Source: Gracilimonas sediminicola | GTDB lineage: Bacteria > Bacteroidota > Rhodothermia > Balneolales > Balneolaceae | Assembly: GCF_024320785.1 (NCBI RefSeq) | Contig: NZ_JANDBC010000001.1 | Location: forward strand, 1,928,001-1,992,000 | Reading direction: 5' to 3' | DNA: 64,000 bases | Part shown: positions 33,953-44,175 of the stretch, one piece after another | Numbering within the stretch: the first letter of the stretch is position 1 | Layout: the number at the start of each line of letters is the position of its first letter | Translations under genes and position numbers: made by a program | Notes under the pieces: model-generated | What the model was told of the DNA's origin: nothing | The model's input: the letters and a program-made list of their open reading frames with translations, nothing else | Database searches by the model: none

Positions 33953-35235
33953 CTCCCATTTACATCTGAGAGGCTGAATGACAACCGGAAGAGTACGCCG
34001 GGTTCCGTTTTTCGGGATTTATATTCATAGTCTGCTTCCAGCTGATGCGCCAGCGTTTGGATCAGCACCATCCCGAGAGAATCTTTTGTTTCCGGATCGG
34101 CATCATCAGGAAAGCCAACCCCGTTGTCTGTTATCTGTAGGGTAATTTGTTGGTTATTCTTTTGAAGCTGAACGGAAATCAGTCCTTTTTGCATATCCGA
34201 AAACGCGTGCTTGATGGAGTTGGTCAGCACTTCATTCACAATCAAGCAGCAGGGTACCGCCTGATTAATGTTCAGGTTGATGGGCTCAAGATTGAATTTA
34301 GTCTCAATTTTAGAATGATCATCCATGGTTTCGAGAATGGCATGAACCAGGTTTTTTAAGCCGGCATCAAAATCCATATTTGAGAAACTGTTGGACTGGT
34401 AAAGTTGCTCGTGAATATTGGCCATCGATTTAATGCGAAGAGTACTGTCTATCAATTTTTTTTGGATTCGTTCATCGGTTTCTTTGAACGACTGCATCTG
34501 AAGCATTCCCGATATTACTGCCAGGTTGTTTTTTACCCGATGGTGAATTTCAGCCAGAAGGGTATTTTTCTCGTCCAGCGAATTCTCCAGCTCCCCCTGA
34601 TGGCTCAACAGGTTTAGCTTCAGTTCTTTCTGGGATTCAATGGTTTCCTGAAGTCCGCTAAACAGCATGGGCATAAATACCACGGCGACTATACTCAACA
34701 GAATAGAATTAGCCGAAATAGCAAGCCAGGAGGCCACCTGATAGCTTTCACGAAGTGGATAATCGACAAGGCGGTTGTGAATTAATAACGCCTGTACCAC
34801 ACAAATAAGGATATTGATGAAAATGGTAAGCACCCCCGCGCGGGTAGGCAAAATCAGCAGGGAGAAAACCGTGGCTCCGAACAAATAAGTAAGCCCGGCC
34901 CCAAGTTCACCCATAAAGAAAATAAGGATGGCAGCTACCGAGTAAATAAGGGTAAGAAAAAGATATTTACGTTGATTGATCCGGAGTCCGCTGTATAACG
35001 ATATGGTTGTAATTGCTACCCCAAAAAAGATATACGCCACGGTCAACGACTGGATGCCAAGCGCAAATACCACAATGGAGGAGGGAATCAAAACAATGAT
35101 CCCCAGCGGGAAAAGATAGATGATGATGGTGGTAAAGAGCTTGTTTCTCCAATACTCCAATCCATCGGACCGCGTAAGGCTGCCCATGCAGTTCTTGCGA
35201 ACCCTCAGTTTATAATTCTCCCAAAGCTTTGCCAT
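33940..35235 (-). CDS. Membrane sensor kinase of the HisKA_2 class
   Basis: A 431-residue kinase with about six transmembrane helices (residues 35-195). The HisKA_2 phospho-acceptor segment is LLAEIHHRVKNNLAVISGML (H231/H232), followed by a HATPase domain with the N box NEVLTNSIKHAF and DNGVGFPDD. No extracytoplasmic sensor domain is evident, so it may sense the membrane itself. No response regulator is adjacent. Convergent with the M48 protease. Confidence 0.9.
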   Translation of the reverse strand: MAKLWENYKLRVRKNCMGSLTRSDGLEYWRNKLFTTIIIYLFPLGIIVLIPSSIVVFALGIQSLTVAYIFFGVAITTISLYSGLRINQRKYLFLTLIYSVAAILIFFMGELGAGLTYLFGATVFSLLILPTRAGVLTIFINILICVVQALLIHNRLVDYPLRESYQVASWLAISANSILLSIVAVVFMPMLFSGLQETIESQKELKLNLLSHQGELENSLDEKNTLLAEIHHRVKNNLAVISGMLQMQSFKETDERIQKKLIDSTLRIKSMANIHEQLYQSNSFSNMDFDAGLKNLVHAILETMDDHSKIETKFNLEPINLNINQAVPCCLIVNEVLTNSIKHAFSDMQKGLISVQLQKNNQQITLQITDNGVGFPDDADPETKDSLGMVLIQTLAHQLEADYEYKSRKTEPGVLFRLSFSLSDVNGSHLS

Positions 35236-35504
35236 TAAATTCTATTATGTAAAAATGATAAGTACGGCTAACAGTTATTCTATTTTTACTGTTCCGGCTA
35301 ATGCAAATTCAGTTGACAATAGAATGAAAGCACCATCCAAAATCAACCTAACCTCAATTTCATTGCTATGTTACATACTACTACTTATCGGCGAATAAGG
35401 AGTAAGCATTAGAAAAGGATGCACACCTCACTTGTGATAACAAATAAGGGAGTATCCTGAGATTTTGTTTATTTTGGGGTGAATCAAATAAGCACCGATT
35501 ATCC
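35236..35504. other. Divergent intergenic region
   Basis: Between the kinase and the PLP-enzyme genes. Presumably holds promoters for both; no hairpin, riboswitch-like fold or full promoter consensus was recognised. Confidence 0.4.
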
Positions 35505-36632
35505 ATGAAAAAACACATTGAGACAATAGCCATCCATGGCAGCATGAAGGAACAGGTTGGGGAGAATGAACCCATTGTTCCGGGAATAGAAATGTCTACC
35601 ATTTACGAGCACCGGAAATCGGGCAGGAAAGATGAGGACTGGAAATACACCCGCCATTCAAACCCCAACCGTGTACAGCTGGAAAATGTGATAAGAGATC
35701 TGGAACACGGAGATCATTGTGCGGCATTTTCATCAGGGATAGCGGCTATCTCCTCGGTATTTCAAACCATAGAATCCGGGGCACACGTGCTGGTTCCTGA
35801 GGATGTGTATTTCGGTACCCGAAAGCTGATCTGGGAGTTTGCCGAACGTTGGAACCTGGAGGTTGATTTCATTGACATGACGGATTTGAGTACCGTTTCA
35901 TCATCCCTTAAAGAGAATACCAAACTGGTTTGGATGGAAACCCCGTCAAACCCACGACTCCTCATTACCGATGTGGTGGAAGTAAGTAAAATCGCCAAAA
36001 ACCATGGAGCCATAGCGGCCATCGATAACACCTGGCCCACACCATTCAATATGCGTCCGCTGGAGCTTGGGGCAAATATTGTCATTCATTCCACCACTAA
36101 ATATTTAGGAGGACACAGCGATATTTTAGGCGGTGCCGTGATCACCAAAGGGAATGAAGAGTTGTTTGAGCAAATCAGAAAAGTTCAGGTAGTACAGGGC
36201 GCCGTTCCCTCTCCGCAGGATTGCTGGCTGCTGAGCCGGAGTATCCGTTCGTTTCCGTATCGAATGCGTGCTCATAATGAGAATGGCCGAAAAGTAGCTG
36301 ATTTTCTGAATGATCACCCAAAAGTTGAAAAGGTATTCTATCCCGGTTTACCCTCTCATCCCGGACACGAAATAGCCAAAGCCCAGATGGATGACTTTGG
36401 AGGGATGATCTCATTTCTGATTGACGGAACGGCCGAAGATGCCATTAAGGTTGTTGCAGGAGCAAAAATGATCAAAGCCGCTACCAGTCTCGGAGGCATT
36501 GAGAGCATCTGGGAACACCGCAAAAGCAGTGAAGGGGAAGAATCGCCAACCCCGGATAACCTGATTCGCCTGAGCGTGGGGCTGGAACATCCCGATGATA
36601 TTATTTCAGATCTGGAATTAGCCTTATCTTAA
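35505..36632 (+). CDS. Cys/Met-metabolism PLP enzyme (cystathionine gamma-synthase/lyase-like)
   Basis: Fold-type I PLP enzyme of 375 residues in the trans-sulfuration family. Motifs: YTRHSNPNRVQLE, AFSSGIAAISSV, VWMETPSNPRL, AIDNTWPTPF, the Schiff-base lysine in HSTTKYLGGHSD (near residue 197) and a C-terminal RLSVGLEHPDDII. Whether it makes cystathionine (gamma-synthase) or splits it or methionine (gamma-lyase) cannot be decided from these motifs. Single gene with no methionine neighbours. Confidence 0.9.
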   Translation: MKKHIETIAIHGSMKEQVGENEPIVPGIEMSTIYEHRKSGRKDEDWKYTRHSNPNRVQLENVIRDLEHGDHCAAFSSGIAAISSVFQTIESGAHVLVPEDVYFGTRKLIWEFAERWNLEVDFIDMTDLSTVSSSLKENTKLVWMETPSNPRLLITDVVEVSKIAKNHGAIAAIDNTWPTPFNMRPLELGANIVIHSTTKYLGGHSDILGGAVITKGNEELFEQIRKVQVVQGAVPSPQDCWLLSRSIRSFPYRMRAHNENGRKVADFLNDHPKVEKVFYPGLPSHPGHEIAKAQMDDFGGMISFLIDGTAEDAIKVVAGAKMIKAATSLGGIESIWEHRKSSEGEESPTPDNLIRLSVGLEHPDDIISDLELALS

Positions 36633-36694
36633 AAACAAAGTAATAGAAAGCCCGTTGGGTTCATCAAAAGAGTGTATCATTTAAAACCATATTC

Positions 36695-37195
36695 ATGTTC
36701 AATAAGATTTTTTCTGTATTTCTGATTTCTATCACTGCTATTTCCATGGCGCAGGCTCAAAACCGGCCAGATATGTTTGACTGGAAGCCACTTTCGGAGG
36801 CTATGGAGCTGGCTGAGCAAAACGATAAAAAAGTGCTGGTGTATGCCAATGCCGTGTGGTGCACGTATTGCAAGAAGATGGAGAAGGAAGTGTTTACGCA
36901 GGAGGCGGTTCAACAAAAAACCAAAGAGCATTTCTATTCCGTTTGGATGGACATTGAATCGGATGAGAAACTGACTTTTCGCGATCAGGAAATGACGCAG
37001 ATTCAGTTCAGCCGTGCGATGAGAATCACCGGAACCCCCACCTTCATTTTCTTTGATTCAGAAGGAGAGATTATAGCCGGTCAGCCCGGATTTATCCCGG
37101 AAGAAATGTATCTGCAAATCCTCGAATTTGTAGGAAGCGATGCCTACCTCGATCAAAGCTTCGGAGAGTTTGCGGGGGTAGAGGCGGAGAATTAG
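36695..37195 (+). CDS. Exported thioredoxin-fold protein
   Basis: A 166-residue protein with a signal peptide (MFNKIFSVFLISITAISMAQA) and a thioredoxin fold (about 30-150). Active site WCTYCK has C56 and C59; the cis-proline is in ITGTPTFIFFD. The long segment between the active site and the cis-Pro resembles the thioredoxin_7/DUF255 type. It is likely a periplasmic disulfide reductase or isomerase. Confidence 0.88.
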   Translation: MFNKIFSVFLISITAISMAQAQNRPDMFDWKPLSEAMELAEQNDKKVLVYANAVWCTYCKKMEKEVFTQEAVQQKTKEHFYSVWMDIESDEKLTFRDQEMTQIQFSRAMRITGTPTFIFFDSEGEIIAGQPGFIPEEMYLQILEFVGSDAYLDQSFGEFAGVEAEN

Positions 37196-37270
37196 ATTGG
37201 GGTGAGTCTTCCCTCAAAATCCTTTACATTCCTGCCGTGGAATTGTTTACAGGAATAAAAACAAAAGGAG

Positions 37271-38920
37271 ATGGGAAGAACAATTAAAGCACCAACGGGA
37301 ACCGATCTGAATTGCAAAAGCTGGCTGACGGAAGCTCCTTTCCGCATGATCCAGAATAACCTTGACCCGGAGGTAGCCGAAAAACCGGAAGAGCTGGTGG
37401 TGTATGGCGGTATTGGTCGTGCTGCCCGCAATTGGGAGAGCTTCGATAAAATCCTGGATTCGCTGAAATCCATGAGTGACGAAGAAACCCTGCTTGTTCA
37501 ATCCGGTAAGCCGGTCGGCATTTTTCAAACTCATAAGGATGCCCCGCGTGTTTTAATCGCGAACTCCAACCTCGTTCCAAAATGGGCCAACTGGGACCAC
37601 TTCAACGAACTCGATAAAAAAGGCCTGATGATGTACGGGCAAATGACGGCCGGCTCATGGATTTATATCGGAAGCCAAGGCATCGTTCAGGGAACCTATG
37701 AAACCTTTGTAGCCATGGGGAAAAAGCATTTTGACGGGGATCTATCCGGTAAATGGATTCTCACGGGCGGACTCGGAGGCATGGGTGGCGCTCAGCCGCT
37801 GGCAGCCAAGATGGCCGGTGCAAGTATGTTAGCTGTGGAATGCCGGGAAGACCGGATTGATATGCGCATCCGAACCGGGTATGTAGATCAGAAAGCGACT
37901 TCTTTGAACGAGGCTCTGGAGATTATTGAACAGTCTGTTCAGGACAAAAAGCCGGTTACCGTTGGCCTTCATGGAAACGCTGCAGACATTTACCCCAAAC
38001 TGCTGGACAGAAAAATTATGCCGGATGCGGTGACCGATCAAACCAGCGCCCACGATCCGCTTAACGGATATCTGCCACTTGGTATGACGGTTCCTGAATG
38101 GGAAAGCAAACAGAAATCCAATCCTAAAGAAGTAGAGCAACGGGCCAAAGAATCTATTTCAGTGCAGGTTCAGGCCATGTTGGGCTTTCAGCAGCAGGGT
38201 ATTCCCGTTTTTGATTATGGCAATAACATCCGGCAGGAAGCTTATGATCAGGGTGTAGAAGATGCATTTAATATTCCGGGATTTGTGCCTGAGTACATTC
38301 GTCCATTGTTTTGTAAGGGAATTGGTCCTTTCAGGTGGGCGGCTCTTTCCGGTGATCCCGAGGATATCTATAAAACCGATCAAAAAGTGAAGGAGCTCAT
38401 TCCTGATGATCCTCACCTCCACAACTGGCTGGATATGGCCAAAGAACAAATTCACTTCCAGGGATTACCTTCCCGCATTTGCTGGGTGGGATTAGGTCAG
38501 CGTCATAAACTGGGACTGGCCTTCAACGAAATGGTGAAAAACGGAGAGCTGAAAGCCCCGGTCGTTATTGGACGCGATCATCTGGATTCCGGTTCCGTTG
38601 CCAGTCCAAACCGGGAAACCGAAGGCATGAAAGACGGTTCAGATGCCGTATCCGACTGGCCGCTATTGAACGCTTTGCTTAACACTTCATCCGGAGCCAC
38701 CTGGGTTTCCTTCCATCATGGCGGGGGCGTGGGGATGGGATTCTCGCAGCACGCAGGACTGGTCATTGTTGCTGATGGAACCGATGATGCCGCGGCACGG
38801 TTAAATCGTGTGTTATGGAACGACCCGGCCAGTGGGGTTATGCGTCATGCCGATGCCGGATATGAAATTGCCATCGATTGTGCCAAAGAACATCAATTGA
38901 AATTGCCATTTTTGGAATAA
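37271..38920 (+). CDS. hutU: Urocanate hydratase
   Basis: Second step of histidine breakdown: urocanate to imidazolone propionate, with bound NAD+. The 549-residue length is standard, with family motifs [38 protein letters not shown], the dinucleotide site [13 protein letters not shown] and [16 protein letters not shown] directly touches the ATG, an unusually close spacing. It is the first gene of a hutU-hutI-hutG run. Confidence 0.97.
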   Translation: MGRTIKAPTGTDLNCKSWLTEAPFRMIQNNLDPEVAEKPEELVVYGGIGRAARNWESFDKILDSLKSMSDEETLLVQSGKPVGIFQTHKDAPRVLIANSNLVPKWANWDHFNELDKKGLMMYGQMTAGSWIYIGSQGIVQGTYETFVAMGKKHFDGDLSGKWILTGGLGGMGGAQPLAAKMAGASMLAVECREDRIDMRIRTGYVDQKATSLNEALEIIEQSVQDKKPVTVGLHGNAADIYPKLLDRKIMPDAVTDQTSAHDPLNGYLPLGMTVPEWESKQKSNPKEVEQRAKESISVQVQAMLGFQQQGIPVFDYGNNIRQEAYDQGVEDAFNIPGFVPEYIRPLFCKGIGPFRWAALSGDPEDIYKTDQKVKELIPDDPHLHNWLDMAKEQIHFQGLPSRICWVGLGQRHKLGLAFNEMVKNGELKAPVVIGRDHLDSGSVASPNRETEGMKDGSDAVSDWPLLNALLNTSSGATWVSFHHGGGVGMGFSQHAGLVIVADGTDDAAARLNRVLWNDPASGVMRHADAGYEIAIDCAKEHQLKLPFLE

Positions 38921-38936
38921 TTGGCAGAAATATCAT

Positions 38937-38968
38937 CCGTGGGGACGTATCATGATACGTCCCTACGG
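38937..38968. repeat. 32-base palindrome between hutU and hutI
   Basis: Two 16-base arms, CCGTGGGGACGTATCA against TGATACGTCCCTACGG, perfect but for one G-T pair. Similar in style to 10464-10506 and 30609-30652, with a GGGACG start of the inner stem. Confidence 0.75.
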
Positions 38969-38998
38969 ATTGATTATCATATTGTAAATCTAACACCT

Positions 38999-40228
38999 AT
39001 GCCTGATTTATTAATACAAAACATATCGCAAATTGCTACGCCCAAACCCGGGGTAACCCGCGGGTCGGAATTGCGCAGCCTGAATGTAATTGAAAATGCC
39101 TCGATATTTATATCTGATGGCGTGATTCAGGCTATCGGGCCACTTTCGGAGGTATTGAAACAAGTGGAAGGGCACCCGGTAATTCTGGATGCGGAAGGCA
39201 AAGCAGCCGTGCCGGGCTTTGTGGACTCCCACTCCCATTTGGTGTTTGGGGGAAATCGGGCTGATGAATTCGCCATGCGTTCGGCGGGTATGAGTTACGA
39301 AGAAATTGCCGAACAAGGCGGTGGAATTGTATCGACGGTAGAGGCCACTCAACTGGCAACCAAAGAAGAGCTAAAAAACATTGCCCGCATTCGTTTGCAG
39401 AAAGCGTTGAGGCAAGGCATCACCACCATGGAAATAAAGAGTGGTTACGGGCTGAACCTCGATAACGAGCGCAAGATGCTGGAAGTAATCAACGAACTGA
39501 AAGAAGAGCAGCCTATTGAACTAAAAGCCACCTTTTTGGGAGCTCATGCGGTTCCCAAAAATTCTACCAAAGAGGAGTATGTGGAAGAGGTGCTGAATAT
39601 GATCCCGGAAATTGCCGAACTGGCCGATTACTGCGATGTGTTTTGTGAAGACGGCTATTTTACAAAAGATGAGTCCAGAAGCATACTGGAAAAAGGGATG
39701 GAGCATGGACTCAAACCTAAAATTCACACCAATCAGTTCAATGATATCGGTGGGGTGGAAATGGCCCTGGATTTGGATGCTGTCTCGGTAGATCACCTGG
39801 AAGTGCTGTCTGACGAAGATGTAGATCGCATCGCCGGATCTGATACGGTAGCCACTATTCTGCCCGGAGTTTCCTACTTCCTCAACATCCCCTATTCCCC
39901 GGCGCGTAAGCTCATTGACAGGGGCGCACTGGTAGCCCTGGCTACGGATTTCAACCCCGGTTCATCTATGACTATCTCCATGCAGCTGTTGATGAGCATG
40001 GCTTGTACGAAAATGGGGATGTCGGTAGAGGAAGCGCTAAGTTGCGCCACCCAGAATGGAGCCAAAGCCCTGGAAAGGAAGAAGCTGGGCTGTATTGCTC
40101 CCGGTTTCCAGGCCGATATCCTGTTGCTCGATACGGATAATTACAAAGACCTTGCTTATTTCTTTGGGGAAAATCACGTGCATACGGTCATCAAAAAAGG
40201 AGAGAAAGTATGGGAATCGAGAGGCTGA
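38999..40228 (+). CDS. hutI: Imidazolonepropionase
   Basis: Opens the imidazolone ring to N-formimino-glutamate. About 409 residues from the ATG at 38999. The frame is open back to 38921, but that stretch is the palindrome at 38937-38968 and encodes no family sequence. Motifs: the metal histidines in FVDSHSHLVFGG, KSGYGLN, FLGAHAVP, HTNQFNDIGG, VDHLE and ATDFNPGS. Overlaps hutG by 19 bases. Confidence 0.96.
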   Translation: MPDLLIQNISQIATPKPGVTRGSELRSLNVIENASIFISDGVIQAIGPLSEVLKQVEGHPVILDAEGKAAVPGFVDSHSHLVFGGNRADEFAMRSAGMSYEEIAEQGGGIVSTVEATQLATKEELKNIARIRLQKALRQGITTMEIKSGYGLNLDNERKMLEVINELKEEQPIELKATFLGAHAVPKNSTKEEYVEEVLNMIPEIAELADYCDVFCEDGYFTKDESRSILEKGMEHGLKPKIHTNQFNDIGGVEMALDLDAVSVDHLEVLSDEDVDRIAGSDTVATILPGVSYFLNIPYSPARKLIDRGALVALATDFNPGSSMTISMQLLMSMACTKMGMSVEEALSCATQNGAKALERKKLGCIAPGFQADILLLDTDNYKDLAYFFGENHVHTVIKKGEKVWESRG

Positions 40229-41196
40229 AAGCTATTCTAAAACCGGTTTCCAAATCGCTTAAGTCAATGCGCTCTCATGATCCAAACGACCACTGGCTGG
40301 TTCAGGAGATGTTGTTTGACGCGAACGATTACGACCAATCAACCCACGTGTTGATTGGCTGCCCGCAACATGAAGGAGTGTTGAGAAACAGTGGAAGAAC
40401 CGGAGCCGCAGAAGCTCCCAATAAAATCCGTGAGCAGCTGTTTAAGTTACAGGTGAAAAAGGACACCGCCATCCGGTTATTTGACGCCGGCAATGTGAGT
40501 ACTGATTTATTCGATTCTTCAGAAGTCACCGACTTTCCCGACCTTGATCAAAATCCGGATGTATTGGAAGAAATTCACAACAGGTTAAGCACGGCTGTGA
40601 TTGAATTTTTGCGGGACGGCAAGAAGGTGATTGTGCTGGGCGGGGGGAATGACATTTCCTATGCGGACGTAAGAGCACTGGCCGAAACGAGCAGGGAAAT
40701 TTCCGCCATCAATATCGATGCCCATCTGGATATGCGCGAGGCCGATGAAATGACCAGCGGCACACCTTATCAAAAACTCATTGACGACCATTATTTGAGT
40801 CCCCATCGACTTTATGAGTTTGGGATACGGCCGGAATCCAACGGAGCTTTCTATATGGATAATGCGGACAAACTTGGAGTGAATGTCCATCTGTTGGCTG
40901 ATATTCTGCAGGAAGGAGTAAGCCCGGCCTTTCAGCATATTCTGGGGCAAATCGGGCAGCGGCCTTTCTTCCTTGGCTTGGATATGGATTCCAGTCAGGC
41001 TTCGGATGCCCCGGGCGTAAGCGCATCTTCTCCGGTTGGATTTTCAGGAAGGGAAGTGCTGGAATGTATTTATCAGGCCCGACAAAAAGAAAACCTGAAG
41101 GTATTTGAAATCACGGAAGTGAATCCAAAATACGATATCGACAACCGCACGGTGAAGTTAGCTGCGCAGTTTGTTTATAAGTTTATATTTGGATAA
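40210..41196 (+). CDS. hutG: Formimidoylglutamase (arginase family)
   Basis: Hydrolyses N-formimino-glutamate to glutamate and formamide. A 328-residue member of the arginase/ureohydrolase fold with the manganese motifs GGGNDISYADV, NIDAHLDMRE and GLDMDSSQASDAPGVS. The first motif has Asn where most arginases have His, a variation I believe common in Bacteroidota formimidoylglutamases. The start lies within the end of hutI. Its place fixes its role as the last step. Confidence 0.92.
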   Translation: MGIERLKAILKPVSKSLKSMRSHDPNDHWLVQEMLFDANDYDQSTHVLIGCPQHEGVLRNSGRTGAAEAPNKIREQLFKLQVKKDTAIRLFDAGNVSTDLFDSSEVTDFPDLDQNPDVLEEIHNRLSTAVIEFLRDGKKVIVLGGGNDISYADVRALAETSREISAINIDAHLDMREADEMTSGTPYQKLIDDHYLSPHRLYEFGIRPESNGAFYMDNADKLGVNVHLLADILQEGVSPAFQHILGQIGQRPFFLGLDMDSSQASDAPGVSASSPVGFSGREVLECIYQARQKENLKVFEITEVNPKYDIDNRTVKLAAQFVYKFIFG

Positions 41197-41289
41197 TTGT
41201 TAAAATTAGGATTTTTAGATAAGACGAACGTAATAAGTTGTTTGGGGTATATAATTTTCATTATTTGTCACTAATTCTCGGATGTGAGA

Positions 41290-41400
41290 AAAAAAATAAA
41301 CTTTTTTATGAACCCGAATGTTAGTATCATAGAATCGAAGAAAATAAGACCTGCCACGCCTCTCCATAGTGACGCGCACCCGGGCGGGTTTTTTATTTTA
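41290..41400 (+). ncRNA. Candidate abiF-type structured RNA upstream of the Abi gene
   Basis: Immediately before the Abi_2 gene. ACCTGCC (41349-41355) pairs with GGCGGGT (41383-41389), enclosing CATAGTGACGCGCACCC, and the right arm runs into TTTTTTATTTT, so the RNA could end there. AACCCG at 41311-41316 can also pair with CGGGTT at 41385-41390, a competing or pseudoknot helix. A conserved abiF RNA motif is described upstream of such genes; I place this candidate there from position and from a remembered GC-rich hairpin, without a covariance search. The exact ends are a guess. Confidence 0.55.
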
Positions 41401-41413
41401 TACAACTTAGGTT

Positions 41414-42313
41414 ATGCAATTTGATAAATCTCCTCTTAGCATAACGCAACAAGTTGAGCTATTAAAAGATCGGGGCTTGACGATAAAGGATGAAGAAAGA
41501 GCTGAACATTATTTGTCATACATCAGCTTTTATCGTTTAAGGGCATATACCTACCCTTTCCAGGATAATGAAGATTCAGATCACCCTTTTATCAAAGACA
41601 TTACGTTTGATGAGGTTTTGGATTATTACATTTTTGATCGTGAATTACGATTGATTGTTTTTGATGCAATTGAGAGAATAGAAATTGCTTTTCGTACTCA
41701 AATAATTTACCAGTGTTGTATGGCTCATCAAAGTCACTGGTATGAAGATGAATCTCTATTTCGTAATTTGCGACACTTTGAGTCAGACTTAAAAGCAATT
41801 GATGATGAGCTGAGGCGCTCGGCAGAGGTTTTTATAGAACATTATTACAACAAATATTCAAACCCTGAACGTCCGCCGGCATGGATGACTTTAGAGGTAA
41901 TATCTTTAGGAACTCTTTCAAAACTATACCACAATTTAGAATTGGGGAAAACAAAGAAGACTATTTCAGGTAAATTCAATTTGGGACATCCATTTATTTT
42001 AGAGAGCTGGATGCATGCCATTAGTAATGTTCGAAATATTTGTGCTCATCATGGCCGATTGTGGAACAGGAAGTTGGCTGTGGCTCCAAAACTCCCAAAA
42101 CTAACATCTCTTCCTTTCATCAGAAATAAAGATATTGACGAGCACAAATTATATGCCTTGCTTTGTTGTATGGCATATTTAATGGATGTAATTAACCCTG
42201 ATCATCACTTTAAACAACGACTGAAAGATCTTTTTAACCGTTATGAAATGATTGATTTGAAAAAAATGGGTTTTCCTGAATACTGGGAACAAGAAGCACT
42301 TTGGAATGGCTGA
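41414..42313 (+). CDS. Abi_2/AbiF-family HEPN protein
   Basis: A 299-residue abortive-infection (AbiD/AbiF) type protein, probably a HEPN ribonuclease that shuts down a phage-infected cell. The N-terminal signature ISFYRLRAYTYPFQ (37-50) and the central FDRELRLIVFDAIERIE are typical. The HEPN catalytic motif RNICAH (R207-H212, RNx3H) lies in NVRNICAHHGRLWNR. The candidate RNA upstream may hold it inactive, as in RNA-antitoxin systems. More AT-rich codon use than hutG next to it, suggesting transfer. No partner protein gene is adjacent. Confidence 0.9.
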   Translation: MQFDKSPLSITQQVELLKDRGLTIKDEERAEHYLSYISFYRLRAYTYPFQDNEDSDHPFIKDITFDEVLDYYIFDRELRLIVFDAIERIEIAFRTQIIYQCCMAHQSHWYEDESLFRNLRHFESDLKAIDDELRRSAEVFIEHYYNKYSNPERPPAWMTLEVISLGTLSKLYHNLELGKTKKTISGKFNLGHPFILESWMHAISNVRNICAHHGRLWNRKLAVAPKLPKLTSLPFIRNKDIDEHKLYALLCCMAYLMDVINPDHHFKQRLKDLFNRYEMIDLKKMGFPEYWEQEALWNG

Positions 42314-42407
42314 CTTATCAGGCTCGCAATTAATTATATTGCTAAATGATCAATCTATTTCATCTCATCTCTCAGAATGACTAAGGCAAGATTGACCTAA
42401 TTGAATA

Positions 42408-42494
42408 GAACACGGATAACGCAGAAACTGCGGATTTTCACAGATATTTACTTTAAAACTGCGAGCATCTGCTCAATCAGTGTCATCCGCGTTC
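42408..42494. repeat. Imperfect long inverted repeat between convergent genes
   Basis: GAACACGGATAACGC at 42408 pairs imperfectly with GTGTCATCCGCGTTC ending at 42494 (GAACGCGGATGACAC on the other strand). Inner parts such as GCAGAAACTGCGGATTTTC allow more pairing. The rest of the 42314-42514 gap holds nothing I recognise. Confidence 0.6.
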
Positions 42495-42514
42495 CATAAA
42501 AAGTTAAAAGAGAC

Positions 42515-43252
<738 letters not shown>

Positions 43253-43267
43253 TTATAAGACAAAAAA

Positions 43268-43291
43268 AAGGCTGTCAATTTTGACAGCCTT
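43268..43291 (-). terminator. Terminator between tsf and pyrH
   Basis: AAGGCTGTCAA / TTGACAGCCTT stem; on the minus strand it is followed by eight T. Placed 17 bases after the tsf stop. Confidence 0.85.
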
Positions 43292-43308
43292 AATGTAAAG
43301 AAAATTTA

Positions 43309-44142
43309 TTAGTCGTTTTCGCCCAGTTGCAGCCGGTGAAAGGATTTCACCAGGGGAGCATCATTCTGCTCCAGGTACTGCTGTACGGAAACGCTGTTAT
43401 CTTTAACAAACTTCTGCTCCAGAAGAACACGTTCTTCGTAGAAACGGCGAAGTTTACCTTTGGCAGCTTGCTCAGCGATGTGCTCAGGCTTGCCTTCGTT
43501 CAGAAGTTGTTCTTTGGCGATTTCAAGCTCTTTCTCAACCAGAGAAGAATCAACGCCGTCTCGGGTAACAGAAAGAGGCTTCATAGCTGCAACCTGCATG
43601 GCTACATCTTTACCGATTTCTTCGTCGGTAAGGTCGCCATCAAATTCAGCCAATACGCCTAACTGGTTTCCGGGGTGGATGTAAGAAATCAGTGTGCCTT
43701 CAGTTGTGGCCAATATCACATTGTTGATTTCAATTTTCTCACCGATTTTACCCACCATCTCTTCCAGGTGCTTTTCAATAGTCAATCCATCAAGCTCAAT
43801 CTTCAGAAGATCGTCAGCATTATCGATGTCATTTTCGAAAGCAGCGTTCAGGAACGACTCGGCATCATCCTGGAATTCCTGATTTCGGGCTACAAAGTCA
43901 GTTTCACAGTTGATTTCAAGCAGAGAAGCTTTGGTTTTATCATCGTTGATGCGGCTCAGGATCAATCCCTGGTTAGCTTCACGATCAGATCTCTTTTCAG
44001 ATACTTTTTGTCCTTTTTTACGAAGGATTTCAACAGCACGGTCAAAATCACCATCTGCTTCAGAGAGGGCTTTTTTACAGTCCATCATACCCGCTCCGGT
44101 CATGTCACGAAGTTTTTTTACGTCAGCAGCAGAAATGCTCAT
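43309..44142 (-). CDS. tsf: Elongation factor Ts
   Basis: Recycles EF-Tu. The 277 residues start with the signature VKKLRDMTGAGMMDCKKALSEADGDFDRAVEILRKKG, followed by ALLEINCETDFVARN-type core and a coiled-coil end. 33 bases after rpsB. Confidence 0.97.
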   Translation of the reverse strand: MSISAADVKKLRDMTGAGMMDCKKALSEADGDFDRAVEILRKKGQKVSEKRSDREANQGLILSRINDDKTKASLLEINCETDFVARNQEFQDDAESFLNAAFENDIDNADDLLKIELDGLTIEKHLEEMVGKIGEKIEINNVILATTEGTLISYIHPGNQLGVLAEFDGDLTDEEIGKDVAMQVAAMKPLSVTRDGVDSSLVEKELEIAKEQLLNEGKPEHIAEQAAKGKLRRFYEERVLLEQKFVKDNSVSVQQYLEQNDAPLVKSFHRLQLGEND

Positions 44143-44175
44143 TATTCTGAATAGTATTTTTGGTGTTGGAAATTT

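Noticed and set aside
35236-35504. Possible SAM-type riboswitch before the Cys/Met PLP enzyme
   Set aside because: The gene type made me look, but no conserved SAM-I or SAM-II core or matching stems could be found.
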